This document shows, piece by piece, positions 33,867 through 44,814 of a stretch of DNA of 64,000 bases. Every line of letters begins with the position of its first letter. The stretch's first letter is position 1. The notes beneath the pieces are model-generated. The model was not told the DNA's origin, ran no database searches, and saw nothing but the letters and a program-made list of their open reading frames with translations. Source of the DNA: Diphasiastrum complanatum. Taxonomy: Eukaryota; Streptophyta; Lycopodiopsida; Lycopodiales; Lycopodiaceae. Made by a program: the position numbers and the translations under genes. Where the stretch lies: assembly GCA_029204225.1 (NCBI GenBank), contig CM055099.1:51663298-51727297 (forward strand). The letters are read 5' to 3'.

Positions 33867-34795
33867 ATATTTCAGAGCTCTGTTTTTCAATTTCCACACT
33901 AACATCGCATGCAAATGAAGGGACATTTCAAAAAGCTAGATTTTTGGGCCTCCTGAGAGGGAAATTGAAGGAAGACCAAGCTTTTCTAACTTCCAAAAGA
34001 CAAGCTTAGCCGACTTAGAACATTAGAGGAGTTTTGAGCTCCAAAAAGACCCTTTAAAAATTCGTGCAAGATGTAGTTTATATTATTAAAATATTATAAC
34101 ACTAATACGTTTGACTTGCCATAACTTTTTGATTGTAGCTCAAAAGTATGTCATGCAACATATCATTCGAAAGCCCTTGTTGAGTGCTTTCCAATGCACC
34201 AAACTCCACTAAATTCGGACTTACCACCAAAAAGTTATGCAATTTTTAGTGTGGAATCAAAATGTGGACTCAAAAAGTTACGTTACGTAGATTTCAATTT
34301 GAGTGTTTTGATTGGTCTATGTGTAAGAAAAAATTGAGAAAAAATATAAAAATAATCTTTACAAAGGGTCTTTTTTGGATTTAGAACTCCTCTAATGAGG
34401 GAGGGAAGGGCTGCTGCGTAATATCGAAAGTTGGGACCAACTGCTTTTGCGAAGCGCTTTCAGCGTGGCCAGAGGCTGATCTTTGGGATCTGAGCGTCAT
34501 GCACCCTCTAACAGATTGATATTTCAGATCTCTGTTTTTCAATTTTCACACAAACATTGCATGCAAATGAAGACACGTTTCAAAAAGCCAGATTTTTGGG
34601 CCTCCTGAGAGGGAAATTGAAGGAAGGCCAAGCTTTTCCAACTTCCAGAAGGCAGGCTTATCCGACTTAGAAAGGCAAGGAAGGGCTGTTGCGTAATATT
34701 GAAGAGTTGGGACCACCTGCTTTTGCGGGGCACTTTCTGCCTGGACAAAGGCTGATCTTTGGGATCTGAGCACTCATGCAACCTATAACAGATTG
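33867..34795. repeat. Tandem duplication of a 276-bp unit, one copy interrupted
   Basis: Unit 1 is 33867-34518 and unit 2 34519-34795. Both start ATATTTCAGA and end TAACAGATTG. Subtracting the 377-bp insert leaves 275 bases in unit 1 against 277 in unit 2. Shared text includes GGCCTCCTGAGAGGGAAATT and GGCTGATCTTTGGGATCTGA. Confidence 0.9.
34021..34397. mobile_element. 377-bp inverted-repeat element (MITE-like)
   Basis: The left end is CATTAGAGGAGTTTTGAGCT then CCAAAAAGACCCTTT; the right end is AAAGGGTCTTTTTTGGATTT then AGAACTCCTCTAATG. The two form terminal inverted repeats of about 37 bp with few mismatches. The interior is AT-rich and non-coding. Comparison with the uninterrupted neighbour copy defines both borders. 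No target-site duplication is seen, which leaves the superfamily open. Confidence 0.82.
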
Positions 34796-35029
34796 CAATT
34801 TGCACAAGAAAGAGAAACAATAAACAGAAGAGGCCAAAGGCTGATCTTTTGGAACGTATGTGCAAGCTCTTGATCAGTGATCAGATGCAATTGAAACAAT
34901 GATGAAAAACAGCTTGAAACGCGTGTTTGAACAGCTCGCATCAACAAATTGACTATGGCCCACACAACAACGAACCGTTTGTATGCTATGTAGTGACAGT
35001 TGACAAAAAAAAGAACAAAACAGAGCAAC

Positions 35030-35504
35030 GATCAGGTCCAATGCACGAGCAAAACTTGTCAGATGGGTCGACGGGTCAACAGGACATGTGTCATATGCTC
35101 ATTGGGACACTTGGTCCAATGCATGAGTGACACTTGTCAGACTATCCACCTACTAGCTTGCCTATGTGTCAGGGTGGCAAGTGTTGAGTGTGCATGGAGT
35201 TTCAAGGCGCTAAGACTAAACCCACCAGGATTCACCTTACCAAATGGTGGTACAACCCCAATGAGTCCATGGAGTCAACGTTAGAATGTGTCAAGGTCAA
35301 GGGGTGCTTGACAGAATATAGTGTGAGCCTTGTCAGACATTTCTCATTATGGTATTCTTATGCAACTATGGTTGGGAGAACACTTGTAGCAGAGCTCTCA
35401 TGTTTGCTTTTTGATCTATGTACATTCGCTTGAGATTAATAAAGTGACGGATTTGTTGGGTAATTCTGTGTATTCACTTAGGGTTTGTGAGCTTGTGTGC
35501 AACA
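35030..35504 (+). repeat. 5' LTR of the chromovirus, left-truncated
   Basis: Clear identity to the 3' LTR starts at GACGGGTCAACAGGACATGT (about 35068) and runs to GTGTGCAACA at 35504; degenerate matches to the inner tandem unit extend left to about 35030. An insertion near 35205-35277 is absent from the other LTR. Confidence 0.85.
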
Positions 35505-35506
35505 TT

Positions 35507-35518
35507 TGGTATCAGAGC
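35507..35518 (+). promoter_or_regulatory. Chromovirus primer-binding site
   Basis: TGGTATCAGAGC two bases after the LTR end, an initiator-Met primer site. Confidence 0.9.
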
Positions 35519-36051
35519 AGTTGCTTTCAAGACTTGTGTGGAATTTGGCATCTTCAGTTAGGGTTTGGAGCATTCTTGGAGAGCCAGCACCCTACTGCAG
35601 GTGATCTGTTGGCAAATTTGGAGCCCATAAGATAGCAAATTGAAGCCCTATGGTGGATTGCTGATCTTCTAATAGCCTTTGAGAATTTTCTACTACGCGG
35701 CTTGATGATTCTCTTCGCTTTTGTGAAAATCCAGCCCACATAGTTGTAACTCTTCAATACTCAGTATTTTTCAGATCTGTTAGTTGCAATAAGCTTCTTG
35801 TAGCAGATCGCTGGTAGAGTAGGGATTTTTGCCTTCTGATTCAGTGATCATCCATAGTTTTTTGCCAATTGTCAGTTTGAAATCCTAGTTTGCTAATTTT
35901 TTGAGAAGAAGAGTCTATGTGTAGTTAGAACTTGGCTGTAGGAGGTCTATTCTATCCAGTTCTTCTAGGAATTCAAGGCAACCTATTTGTGTAGTGATTT
36001 GAGGTGCTGAGAGCTTGGTTTTACTTTGTTTCTGCTATCTTTTTTTCTGCT

Positions 36052-36800
36052 ATGGCATCTGCAAGCAACACCAGTCAAGATTCACAGAGATTAGATGTTG
36101 TATGTTCCAAGGTGGATGCTATCGAAGCTACTCTTAAGTTGATTTTGGAGCAACTCAAAGGTAAAGGGGCTAGTGTTCTTGAGAGAGTCAGTGGTACAGC
36201 TACGGAAGCAGAAAGGACATTGTCAATGGGCCATGAAGCTGAGTTGGGGTTTCGAAAGAGAAAGCTACCTACTATCAAAGATTTAAAACCTTTGAAGTTC
36301 ACTGGAGCAGTATCTATGAGAACTATTGATGCCGTTGAGAATTGGTTGCAAAAGTGGGAGAAAGCATTCTAGATGTGTGTCATAGACGATGAAACTGAGA
36401 TGATTGCTAAAGCCACATATCATTTTCAAGAGTCAGCACAAAGGTGGCAGAGAAAGGTGGAAAAGTATGACCTAGTTCCAGCCACATGGGAGGCATTCTG
36501 GCAAATGTTGGCGCAAAACTGTGTGCCTATGGATGAAGACAATAGAGCCATGCAACAATGGTCTTATTTGACGTAGGGTAACTTGAGCGTGCAGGATTAT
36601 GCAGACAAGTACCAAGAGGCTTTGTTACGCATTCCTCAAGAAGTTCCTATGTACACGCAAATATTTCACTTTGTGGAGGGACTTCAAGAGAGTATTCACC
36701 CATTCGTGTGGAAGGAGCAATCTCATGATTTACGGGGAGCCATCCAGATGGCTTTTATTATGAAGATGGGAAAAAAGGCCCGGATCCTATTGCGGTAGCT
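36052..36800 (+). pseudogene. Chromovirus gag
   Basis: The likely start is ATG 36052 (MASASNTSQDSQ); an upstream in-frame ATG at 36004 would add a hydrophobic leader. The frame runs to 36798 with two TAG stops (36370-36372, 36574-36576). It includes LKFTGAVSMRTIDAVENWLQ, FQESAQRWQRKVEKYDLVPA, NLSVQDYADKYQEALLRI and FHFVEGLQESIHPFVWKEQ, the standard Ty3 gag fold region. The zinc knuckle CFGCLGQHRWKEC follows at about 36985-37025 in a shifted frame, the shift being at a GGGG run near 36975. Gag would assemble particles and bind element RNA. Confidence 0.88.
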
Positions 36801-37060
36801 AATACCGGTGGTCAGCAACCTTGGGAACGCAAGGACAAATGGAACAAAAAGAGAAAGTTTGACGGTCAAACCAATCAGTGGCAAGCTCAAGGTGACTAAA
36901 AGAAAAGGGTGCAGGGGCCCCAAAAGGCAAAGGGTTGTATGGGTAGTTGCCTCAGGACCAAGACTGTGCAAAGAGGGGGAACCTTTGTTTTGGATGTTTG
37001 GGACAACATAGGTGGAAGGAATGTCCACGAAACTTGATGCGGACCACATATAATCTTTAG

Positions 37061-38428
37061 GTGGACCAGATGAACCAGGGTGATGACCCTATGACAATGG
37101 AAGAGATCGAGCAGGAAGCCAATCCAGATGTTCCATGCCTCATGAATGTTTCGGTGGTCAGGAGAGTGGACACGGTTCCACCAGCGCTTTTGTCAAAATC
37201 GGCTCGCCAAGGGTATCAATTTCCTAACACTTCTCTTATTGTTATGCGAGGACAACTATGTGGTGGTATAGATGTTCAGGTTCTATTTGACATTGGGTCC
37301 TCTCATGACGTGTTGAATTCAACTTTGGTATGGAAGTTAGGTGTGAATACTCAACCATCCCAGTACCAGTACACAGTGGAAATGGCTGATGGAAAGGGTA
37401 CAAAGATTTGGGATAAGAGGGTTGTGGTCATTCCACTAACTGTACAAAGTTACACAGAAGAGTTGGATTTTGAGATAACATGGCTTGTGCGGTTTGATGT
37501 GGTGTTGGGCATTTGTTGGCACACGATGCGGAAGCCACACATAGCTTGGGATACTCATGTGTATGAGTTCCAGTTTGATGGTGTGATGCATTTCCTTCAT
37601 GGTGAGCGGGATGTGCCTCTTGGACCGCTTGTTTTAGCTACGCAGTTGTGTATGATCCATTGTGAATACATGTGTGTTTTCTTTCTACTTGATATGTCTA
37701 CTAATACTAGTCAGAGTAGCATGCAATGTGTGCAAACCAGTACTATTGCCAGTTTGGATCAAGAGATTAATAGAGAGTTTTCAGATGTGTTCATAGATGA
37801 TCTTCCATCTGTTTTACTTCCTAAGAGGTATGTTGAACATAAGATTGAATTAATACCCGAATCATGTCCTGTCAATAGATGTCCTTATAGAATGAGTCTT
37901 AAGGAGGAAGAGGAAGTGAGACGGATGGTCGATGATTATTTGGCCAAGGGGCAGATACGACCTAGTTATTTTCCTTTTGCCTCTCCGATCATTCTTGTAA
38001 AAAAGAAGGATGGATCATGGCGTATGTGTGTGGATTATCGAGGTTTGAACAAGATAACAGGTAAACATCGATATCATATGCCACATATAGATTATTTGCT
38101 TGATGCCTTGTCAGGTGCCACTGTGTTCAATAAAATAGACCTAAAGAGTGGATACTATCAGGTTAGAGTTTTTAAAGAGGATGTACACAAGACTGCCTTC
38201 AGAACTCGGTTCGGTCACTATGAGTATCTTGTGATGCCATTTGGATTGACTAATGCCCCAGCTACATTCATGATGATGATGAATGATGTGCTCAAACCGT
38301 ATATGGGTAAGTTTGTCGTAAACTTTGTTGATGACATTCTGACTTACAGTGTAGGTGAGATCAAGCATACTAGCTCACCTTACGACTATGTTGTCTACTT
38401 TGAGGGAGAACACTTTGTTTGCCAATAG
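37061..38428 (+). pseudogene. Chromovirus protease and reverse transcriptase
   Basis: A 455-residue frame. The protease part has [20 protein letters not shown], where the usual D-S/T-G is D-I-G, and [15 protein letters not shown] downstream. RT follows: [100 protein letters not shown] and the catalytic FVDDIL (about 38317-38340). After that a frameshift derails the frame; the true continuation [20 protein letters not shown] is in the overlapping frame from 38355. All RT catalytic Asp residues are visible. Confidence 0.93.
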
Positions 38429-39410
38429 TAAAAAAAGTGAATTGTGTAAAAAAGAGATCGAGTATCTTGGTCATGTAGTGTTTGCTGATGGAGTAAGGCC
38501 AGATCCTAAGAAGGTTGTTGTGATCGTTGCGTGGCCTGTGCCAGCTGATTTGACAGCACTCCGTTCTTTTCTTGGATTGGCAGTATTCTATAGAAAATAT
38601 GTAAAGGGATACTCCTATATTGCAGCACCTTTGACTGATTTGACTCAAAAGAATAGATTTGGTGAGTGGACTGAACTGCAACAAGCAAGCTTGATCAGTT
38701 GAAGCAAGCTATTGTTGAGTGCGTCACTCTAAGATTGTAGACCTTTAAAAGCCCTATGTTATAGATACGGACGTGAGTGATATTGCTGTGGGAACTATTC
38801 TGATGCAAGAGGGTAGGCCTGTGGCCTTTGAGAGCAAGAAGCTCAACCCTGCTCAGAAAAATTGTCCGAAAAATTATCCAACTCATGAAAAGGAGTTGTA
38901 TACCATAGCTCATGCATTAAAGGCATGGAGGCATTATCTGTATGGATCGGAATTTGAGGTATTCACTGATCATGATACCTTGAGATACTTTTGTAAGCAG
39001 CCAGACCTTAGAGGCCGGCAAGCCAGATGGTCTGCGCTCATGCAGGAATTCCCAATGGAGTTTCAGTTTGAGAAAGGTGTCGAGAATCGTGTGGCAGATG
39101 CACTATCTCGTGTAGTGTATCAGATGTCATTTGTAGTCATTGAAAATGACTTACTGTCTGAGATAAGAAAGGCTCAACAGGAAGATCCTCACTATAAGAA
39201 AGTGGAACATGAGGTGAGTCATGGCCATGCAGAGTCTCAAGAGGAGAGCTCTTCTACCTTGGTTCTCACTTATCTTAAGTATTCCATAGAAGATGGAATA
39301 TTGATGAGAAATGGCAAGGCTCTTATTCCAACTTGTGAGGTGTGCAAAAGAGGATCTTGCATCTTTGTCATAATAGCCCTAGTGTTGGTCATCCTGGTGT
39401 GGGGTATGTG
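38355..39410 (+). pseudogene. Chromovirus RT end, RNase H and integrase start
   Basis: Frame 38355-38702 gives the RT connection (YLGHVVFADGVRPDPKKV, LRSFLGLAVFYRKYVKGY). After a shift near 38690, frame 38773-39411 gives RNase H: SDIAVGTILMQEGRPVAFES, NYPTHEKELYTIAHALKAWR, VFTDHDTLRYFCKQPDLRGR and VENRVADALSRV. The start of the integrase zinc-binding region follows (HNSPSVGHPGVGY, 39350-39405) in the next frame. RNase H would degrade the RNA of the hybrid and the primer RNA. Reading requires at least two frameshifts. Confidence 0.92.
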
Positions 39411-40091
39411 AGTGAAAGGCAAACGCAATGGGAACGTTACCTACCATTGTCGGAGTTTGCCTATAATGATAAAAAGAATGCATCTACAAAGATGAGTCCT
39501 TTCGAGCTAAATTATGGTTTTAGACCAGCCAGTCCAGTTACTATAGGTATGCCTCATAAGACACCTAGTGCTATGGAATTTCTAACTCACATGCAACAGA
39601 TGTTGGAGTTAGCAAAGGAAAATGTAAAAGCGACAATGGATCGGGCAAAGACATATGCTGATCTGGATATGGTATTTCTCAGAATTCCAAAGGACTCGAA
39701 AACCCTAAAGACATGGAAGTGTTATAAGTTGTCACCTAGATAATGTGGACCTTGGAAAATTATTAAAAAGATTAATAGCGTTGCTTATGAATTGGATTTG
39801 CCTATTAGTTGTAAGGTTCATCTTGTTTTTCATGTTTCACGCTTAAAGAAGGTTTTACATGACGGTGATAACTTGTTGGCTGATGGCCTTGTATTGTTTC
39901 AGGAGCATGGGGAGGTGATGCATGGACCAACGAGAGTATTGGACCGGAGGCATAGATGGTTGCGGAATCATTTGCTCCGTGAGTACTTGGTTGCATGGCA
40001 TGGACGACCTCTCAATGATGCTACCTGGGAGACCGCACATGGGTTGCATGCACAATATCCAGAATTTGCCATCGAGGACGATGTCATCTGA
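39342..40091 (+). pseudogene. Chromovirus integrase C-terminus and chromodomain, core deleted
   Basis: After the zinc-region remnant VGHPGVGYVSERQ the frame jumps straight to WERYLPLSEFAYNDKKNAST. The whole D,D-35-E catalytic core, about 150 residues, is missing. Next come LAKENVKATMDRAKTYADLD, FLRIPKDSKTLKTWKCYKLS, a TAG at 39741-39743, then VHLVFHVSRLKKVLHDGDN. The final part, PTRVLDRRHRWLRNHLLREY then LVAWHGRPLNDATWE, is a chromodomain, which in this lineage directs integration toward chromatin. The frame ends at 40091, just before the purine tract. Confidence 0.9.
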
Positions 40092-40103
40092 GGAGGGAAG
40101 GGA
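40090..40103 (+). promoter_or_regulatory. Chromovirus polypurine tract
   Basis: GAGGAGGGAAGGGA immediately before the TG that starts the 3' LTR. Confidence 0.85.
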
Positions 40104-40758
40104 TGTCACATGTACTTTGAATCCCTTGCCCAATGTAAATGGTAAATTGTAATTATCAAATTGTAGAAAGGCTAAGTCACCAGCCTGTGGAGACAATTGT
40201 AAATTGCGATGTAAATATCTGTTATAGTGACTAAATCCGAGATGGCCAAGGGGGTACTGGGTCTCATGAGAGTCTGCTAGACTGACCTCCTAAAAATTAG
40301 AAAGGGTTGACCAGTCAACATGACGTGTCATATGCTCACTGGGACACTTGGTCCAGTGCATGAGTGACCGGTCAATGGACGGGTCAACAGGACATGTGTC
40401 ATATGCTCATTGGGACACTTGGTCCAATGCATGAGTGACACTTGTCAGACTGTCCACCTACTAGCTTGCCTATGTGTCAGGGTACTGCCAAGTGGCAAGT
40501 GTCGACTATGCATGGAGTTTGCCATCTGTTGACATTAGGATGTGTTAGGGTTAAGGGGTGCTTGAGGGAATATAGTGTGAGCCTTGTCAGGCATTCCGCA
40601 TTATGGTATTCCTATGCAGCTATGATTGAGAGGAGACTTGCAGCAGAGCTCTCATGTTTGCTTGTTGATCTATGTACATTTGCTTGAGATTAATAAAGTG
40701 ACGGATTTATTGGCTAATTCTGTGTGTTTACTTAGGGTTTGTGAGCTTGTGTGCAATA
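40104..40758 (+). repeat. 3' LTR of the chromovirus, about 655 bp
   Basis: It starts TGTCACATGTACTTTG and ends GTGTGCAATA (the partner ends AACA, so the final CA is mutated to TA). An inner tandem repeat of about 70 bp (CATATGCTCACTGGGACACT / CATATGCTCATTGGGACACT) lies at 40315-40450. An AATAAAG signal occurs near 40693. Confidence 0.87.
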
Positions 40759-41220
40759 TTCCCATTCTCATTACTTATTTGTAGAAATCTTTATTCTTTG
40801 TGACTAATGTTCTGCATGTTTCTCTTTCTTGTTGGGCAGGGAATAGTGCCTTCCCTCCTATGGTTGTCCAATATGTTGGGTGTCTTATCGGTGGCACCAT
40901 GGATGACATTTTGTTGTCTTCTGGAATGGCTAGAGACATATAAACCGCTTTTATCATATGCTTCCGAAGAATCACAACCTAAACACTCTAAAATATGTCT
41001 CTTAGGATCGAAATTAAGAAAAATCAGAGCATTTGGGGCCGAGCTTCCTTCAGTAGTGTTTCTAAGGACGAAATCATCTTTCATTCTTTCTTCAAAAATA
41101 GGGAATGGTTGACATGTTACTGCCGCTATCTCATATTCAGGATAGGCCGTAAGAGTAGGAAAAGGTGTTGTCCCAAATATTTCGCATAGGATGTCCTTGG
41201 GGCTAGTATGGCACGAATCT
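40759..41220. other. Flank of the chromovirus, no gene supported
   Basis: After a splice-acceptor-like TTTCTTGTTGGGCAG near 40825-40839 a short plus frame reads GNSAFPPMVVQYVGCLIGG, but it soon breaks and has no recognisable relatives. The left flank of the element has no matching continuation, so a host exon cannot be claimed. Confidence 0.35.
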
Positions 41221-43402
41221 GCCCTAGTACCCAGGCAAGAAAATTGTCAACATCCTGAACATAATCGCTAGACTGAGCTGAAAAAAGAGTAGTAACCTGA
41301 TTTTCAACATCGCTTTCCTGAGTGGGTCTCCGAAATGAAACCTGGTTCGCATCGTTTTTTTGTGTACTGACAGAACTATTAGCAGCGGCTCATAGATATG
41401 CTTGGACATGAGCGAAAATTTTTGTTTCATGGTTTCTTGAGCCATTTCGGATGCCTTTACACTGGCCGTATTAGAACTGTCTGAGACTTTTTTGCAAATA
41501 GACATTGTGGAAGGTCGTATCACAACCGTCTGAGACTTTTTTGCAAGTAGACATTGTGGAAGAAAAAATCGTTTCACCTTCAAAAATTTGGTTTGCTTCT
41601 TGAGGGCCCAGGTCTCTGAGATTGCTATCATGGAAAGAAGCATGCAGTTTTGATTGGTCCTTCTCAGCCCTTTGTAAGGTTATGCTGTCTTGGTCTGCAT
41701 TGTCACCATTAAGAGGAAGAGTGGCTATAGTGTTTGCAGCCTTAACAGAAGGGACCTGTTGTCCTGCTGATTCACTACAAGGAGGAGTCTCATTCTCTGG
41801 ATCTGGAATCTTTTGTCCCACATGGCTTGGGCTAAAAGTGAGGATGTTTTTGTCTGTTGCTTCTTTGTAACAAGGTCAGTTGATGAGGTCTCCCGTAATG
41901 GAAGAGAATGAGAATGACCCACTCAGGGAACTACAAAGGAGTCTTTTTCTTTGTCTCCTTGAATTGAAGAAAAATCCGCATCATCTGCAATACTAGTTGA
42001 GCTCTTAGAACTATGGGTAGACAAGAAAGAAACAAGAGAAGATCATCTCTAGGAACAGATCTGCAATAGTCTCTAATAAAGTTGTCCATATGGGAGCTGG
42101 GAGGGGAGCAGTCTTCTTTGGAGGAACTCAATAACCAACTAGTACTGCGAGATCTACCAAGGTTAGGGAGGCCAAAGCCGGAGGAGAAATGAGGAGGAGA
42201 AAGGGAGGGCTTGCGAGGGGACTTCTTCTTGTGACAAACAATTTGAAAAACAGAAGAAGGGGTCGAGCTAGAGGAACCTAAACAATAGCAAGAGAGAGAC
42301 TACGACAAGATTGACAACAGGGAGGAAGGGACTGAAGTGAATAGGCTGGCTCAAGGAAGCCGACACTGTCGAAAATATGGAGAAGAGAAGGGAGAGCATC
42401 GGCCAGTTCCATAAGATGCAAGCTTCGACACGAGGAGAGAAGCGAGAACTAAAACCATCATCAATATCTAAAACCTCACCTAGATTGGAAAGAAGACCAA
42501 ATAGGAGTCATTTAAATTTGGTAGGGAAAAATGGGAGCGAAATGTGAATCAAAAGAGTAATGGAGGAAGCATTAAGCAGGTTAAAAACATTGTTAAATTT
42601 AAACGTGAAGACCAAGGAGTTCTTAAATCTAAGAGGAGCAGCCAAAAGAATCTCCGAAGCACCAAACTTGGAGCTGAAATGGAGTAAAAAACAATTGGCA
42701 GCCAACGTTTCAAAACTGGTGAAGAATTTGAACTTAGGGACGATGAACTGATTAATGAAGTCTTTGAAATCGGGAGGGTCAGGAGAGAAGGCACCAAAGA
42801 AAATGGCCACTGAAGTGTCAAAGAGAAGCTTGAGAAACAGAGAGGGCTTCAAGGTCTGGAAGAAAGAAGAGAGAGGAAGAGTCGTGTGAAAACTTGCTGG
42901 GATCTTTGGAGACATTAACTCTTTTAATAGCAGATCATTTATCCATAGTGGGAAGGGGAGCTAGATAAACAGACTGGTCTTTGAGGGCATCCACAAAGCT
43001 AAGAGGAGGGATTACAACTGTAGGGAGAGGAAGGAGACCTCTGGAGTTGACAGGCAGGTTATTTGGAGCACTTACAAAATGAAGGATAGGTCCACGACCA
43101 CCGGGAGGAGGGAAGGAGTGTTTGAACCTATTGGAATGAGAAAAAGGAGTGGGCTTGGAACGAGAGTGAAGAAGAGCACGGAAGGCTCTTTGGAGGCCAT
43201 AGAAACTAGAAACAAGAGTCCAGGGACACATAGAGTCTAAAAACTCATAATAGAAGACATCAAAAGCACGAGCACGACTGTGAACGGAAAACGAGGTAGA
43301 GAACAGGCGCAAGAATCGAGACAGGCAGCAAGAAGTGTCAAAAACACTGCTGTAAGCGAGACAAGAAGAAACACGTTGCTGAGGTAGAAGAAAACACTGC
43401 AA
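41220..43402 (-). pseudogene. LINE (L1-type) ORF1-like region
   Basis: The minus strand is open in several large overlapping pieces (42935-43402, 42508-42915, 41931-42131, 41471-41821, 41224-41643). Read through stops, it has the layout of plant L1 ORF1: SFVDALKDQSVYLAPLPTMD, an RNA-binding-like part with NVFNLLNASSITLLIHISLP and FFPTKFK, then a Ser/Lys-rich tail. A duplicated KKVSD segment (41480-41560) reflects a short direct repeat. The product would be a nucleic-acid-binding chaperone of the LINE. The match is by general pattern, not by a diagnostic motif, and at least four frame breaks are needed. Confidence 0.45.
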
Positions 43403-43570
43403 TGCTGCCAGAAGTGTTAAAAAACACTACAAGGAAGAAGACAACGCTGCTGAAAGAACAAGAAAACGCTACAATGCTACCAAAAGTATTAAAAAACACA
43501 ACTAAGGAAGCCAAAAACTGCTGCAATGGGCAGAAGAGTGTTGAAAAACACAGGCTGAAGGAGGCAACAA
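43326..43570. repeat. Imperfect tandem repeat, 50-75 bp units
   Basis: At least four units containing GCAGCAAGAAGTGTCAAAAACACT-like text: near 43326, 43394 (GCTGCCAGAAGTGTTAAAAA), 43467 (GCTACCAAAAGTATTAAAAA) and 43521. It lies at the 5' side of the LINE-like ORF1 on the minus strand and could be its promoter or leader repeat. Confidence 0.65.
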
Positions 43571-43719
43571 AAGAGAACCCTACAAACAGCTCAAGAGCAA
43601 AGCACCAAGTCCGTAGCAGAAGTCGTTGTGTGTGTCAGCGGCAGTCAATGTCTCCACCAGGTCCGCCATCGCCAAAACATAATCAAGATTTTAGGTTTAT
43701 TTTGTCTTTTTAGATTCAT

Positions 43720-44600
43720 ACATCTTACATGATTTTAGGAAGGTCTAGCATCTAACTCATATGTCTTTTGGATTAATCTTATTATTGTTTCAAAAACATA
43801 TGATGATGGATTTTGCATGGAACTCGTAGTGACTCATTGAGTAGTAGAAGAAACTTTTTGTTTTTATTAATAAAAGATGGGGAAACCTATCGGAGTACAA
43901 AGGTATGCATGTAGAAAGTGTAAAGGCCATGAGGCAAATTGAGATATTGTACATCAACTATAAAAAGCAACAATCTCACAAAATAGCTATAAAAAGTCTA
44001 CTGTTTGATGCAAGTCGCCAGCTAAGATAGTTGGAAGTTTAGGTAGTGCAGGAAGCTGTGAAGCAGCCATTCCTGCAACTACGTCACGTCGAAGTATTGC
44101 AAGTGCCTGAGTGCGTTGTAAAGAGGTAGAAACTTGTTGACGATAATAAGACATAATGATAGATGTGGCTCAACTAGGCTACAGGTGTGTTCCAACGAGA
44201 TGTCCTAGTTCACTCCGAGTTAGGGAAGGCTTCGGTGTGTAGGAGTATATGCACACCTTGTGTACATCATTTTTCATGGTATCCAGATATAACAGCTCAC
44301 ATTCACATGTTGAGGGGCATGAAATTTGAATAAGAGAAAGCCTTTTTCATAAGGCTCATGAAGATTTGATGGCAAAGTCCAATTTTTCTCACTGGTTGCA
44401 AACAAATCTTTTCATGTCTTCTAGAGTTGGGACTCTTTCCATAAATAAGCTACAAAAGGCTTAACATTTTTTAGAATATCTATGGTAAAGGTACTCATCA
44501 ACTTTACACACGAATGTTTTCATCATGATCAGATGGAGCAACTCGTTGGAGATAACCTTTGTTCGAAAGATTAGCCAGATCATTTCTTGTTTAAGCTTTC
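43720..44600. other. No gene recognised
   Basis: Nearly 900 AT-rich bases with no frame over 60 residues that shows a known motif and no repeat structure. Confidence 0.45.
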
Positions 44601-44604
44601 TCTG

Positions 44605-44814
44605 GAGTCCGATCTGCCATCAGCATTGCTCTATCCTTTGTACATTCTCTCTTCAGGGACTGACAGCACCTACAGCAACGATCCTGCTGCGGGTCTCCAG
44701 TTGATGGAGTCCGATCTGCCATCAGCATTGCTCTATCCTTTGTACATTCTCTCTTCAGGGACAGTGGACTGACAGCACCTACAGCAACAACCCTGCTGCT
44801 GGTCCCCAGTTGAT
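44605..44814. repeat. Tandem duplication, about 101/108-bp unit
   Basis: TGGAGTCCGATCTGCCATCA starts at 44605 and 44706. Both copies run through TGTACATTCTCTCTTCAGGG to CAGTTGA with only a handful of differences, the second carrying an extra AGTGG-type insertion. The high identity suggests a recent duplication. Confidence 0.92.

Larger units (their letters stand above)
35030..40758 (+). mobile_element. Ty3/Gypsy chromovirus with degraded LTRs
   Basis: A plus-strand element with partial 5' LTR (to 35504), primer site, gag, zinc knuckle, protease, RT, RNase H, integrase remnant and chromodomain, a purine tract and a full 3' LTR (40104-40758). The order PR-RT-RH-IN and the terminal chromodomain identify a chromovirus. 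It carries several in-frame stops and frameshifts and lacks the integrase core. The 5' LTR has lost its left part and carries an extra segment of about 75 bp relative to the 3' LTR, so the two copies have drifted considerably and the insertion is old. Confidence 0.93.

Noticed and set aside
30722-34795. CRISPR-like array suggested by repeated blocks
   Set aside because: Units are 189-455 bp with imperfect copies and no short identical repeats with uniform spacers; the genome is a plant nuclear one.
40839-40950. Possible host exon after a splice-acceptor-like site
   Set aside because: The frame breaks quickly, no partner exon is visible on the other side of the chromovirus, and no recognisable domain.
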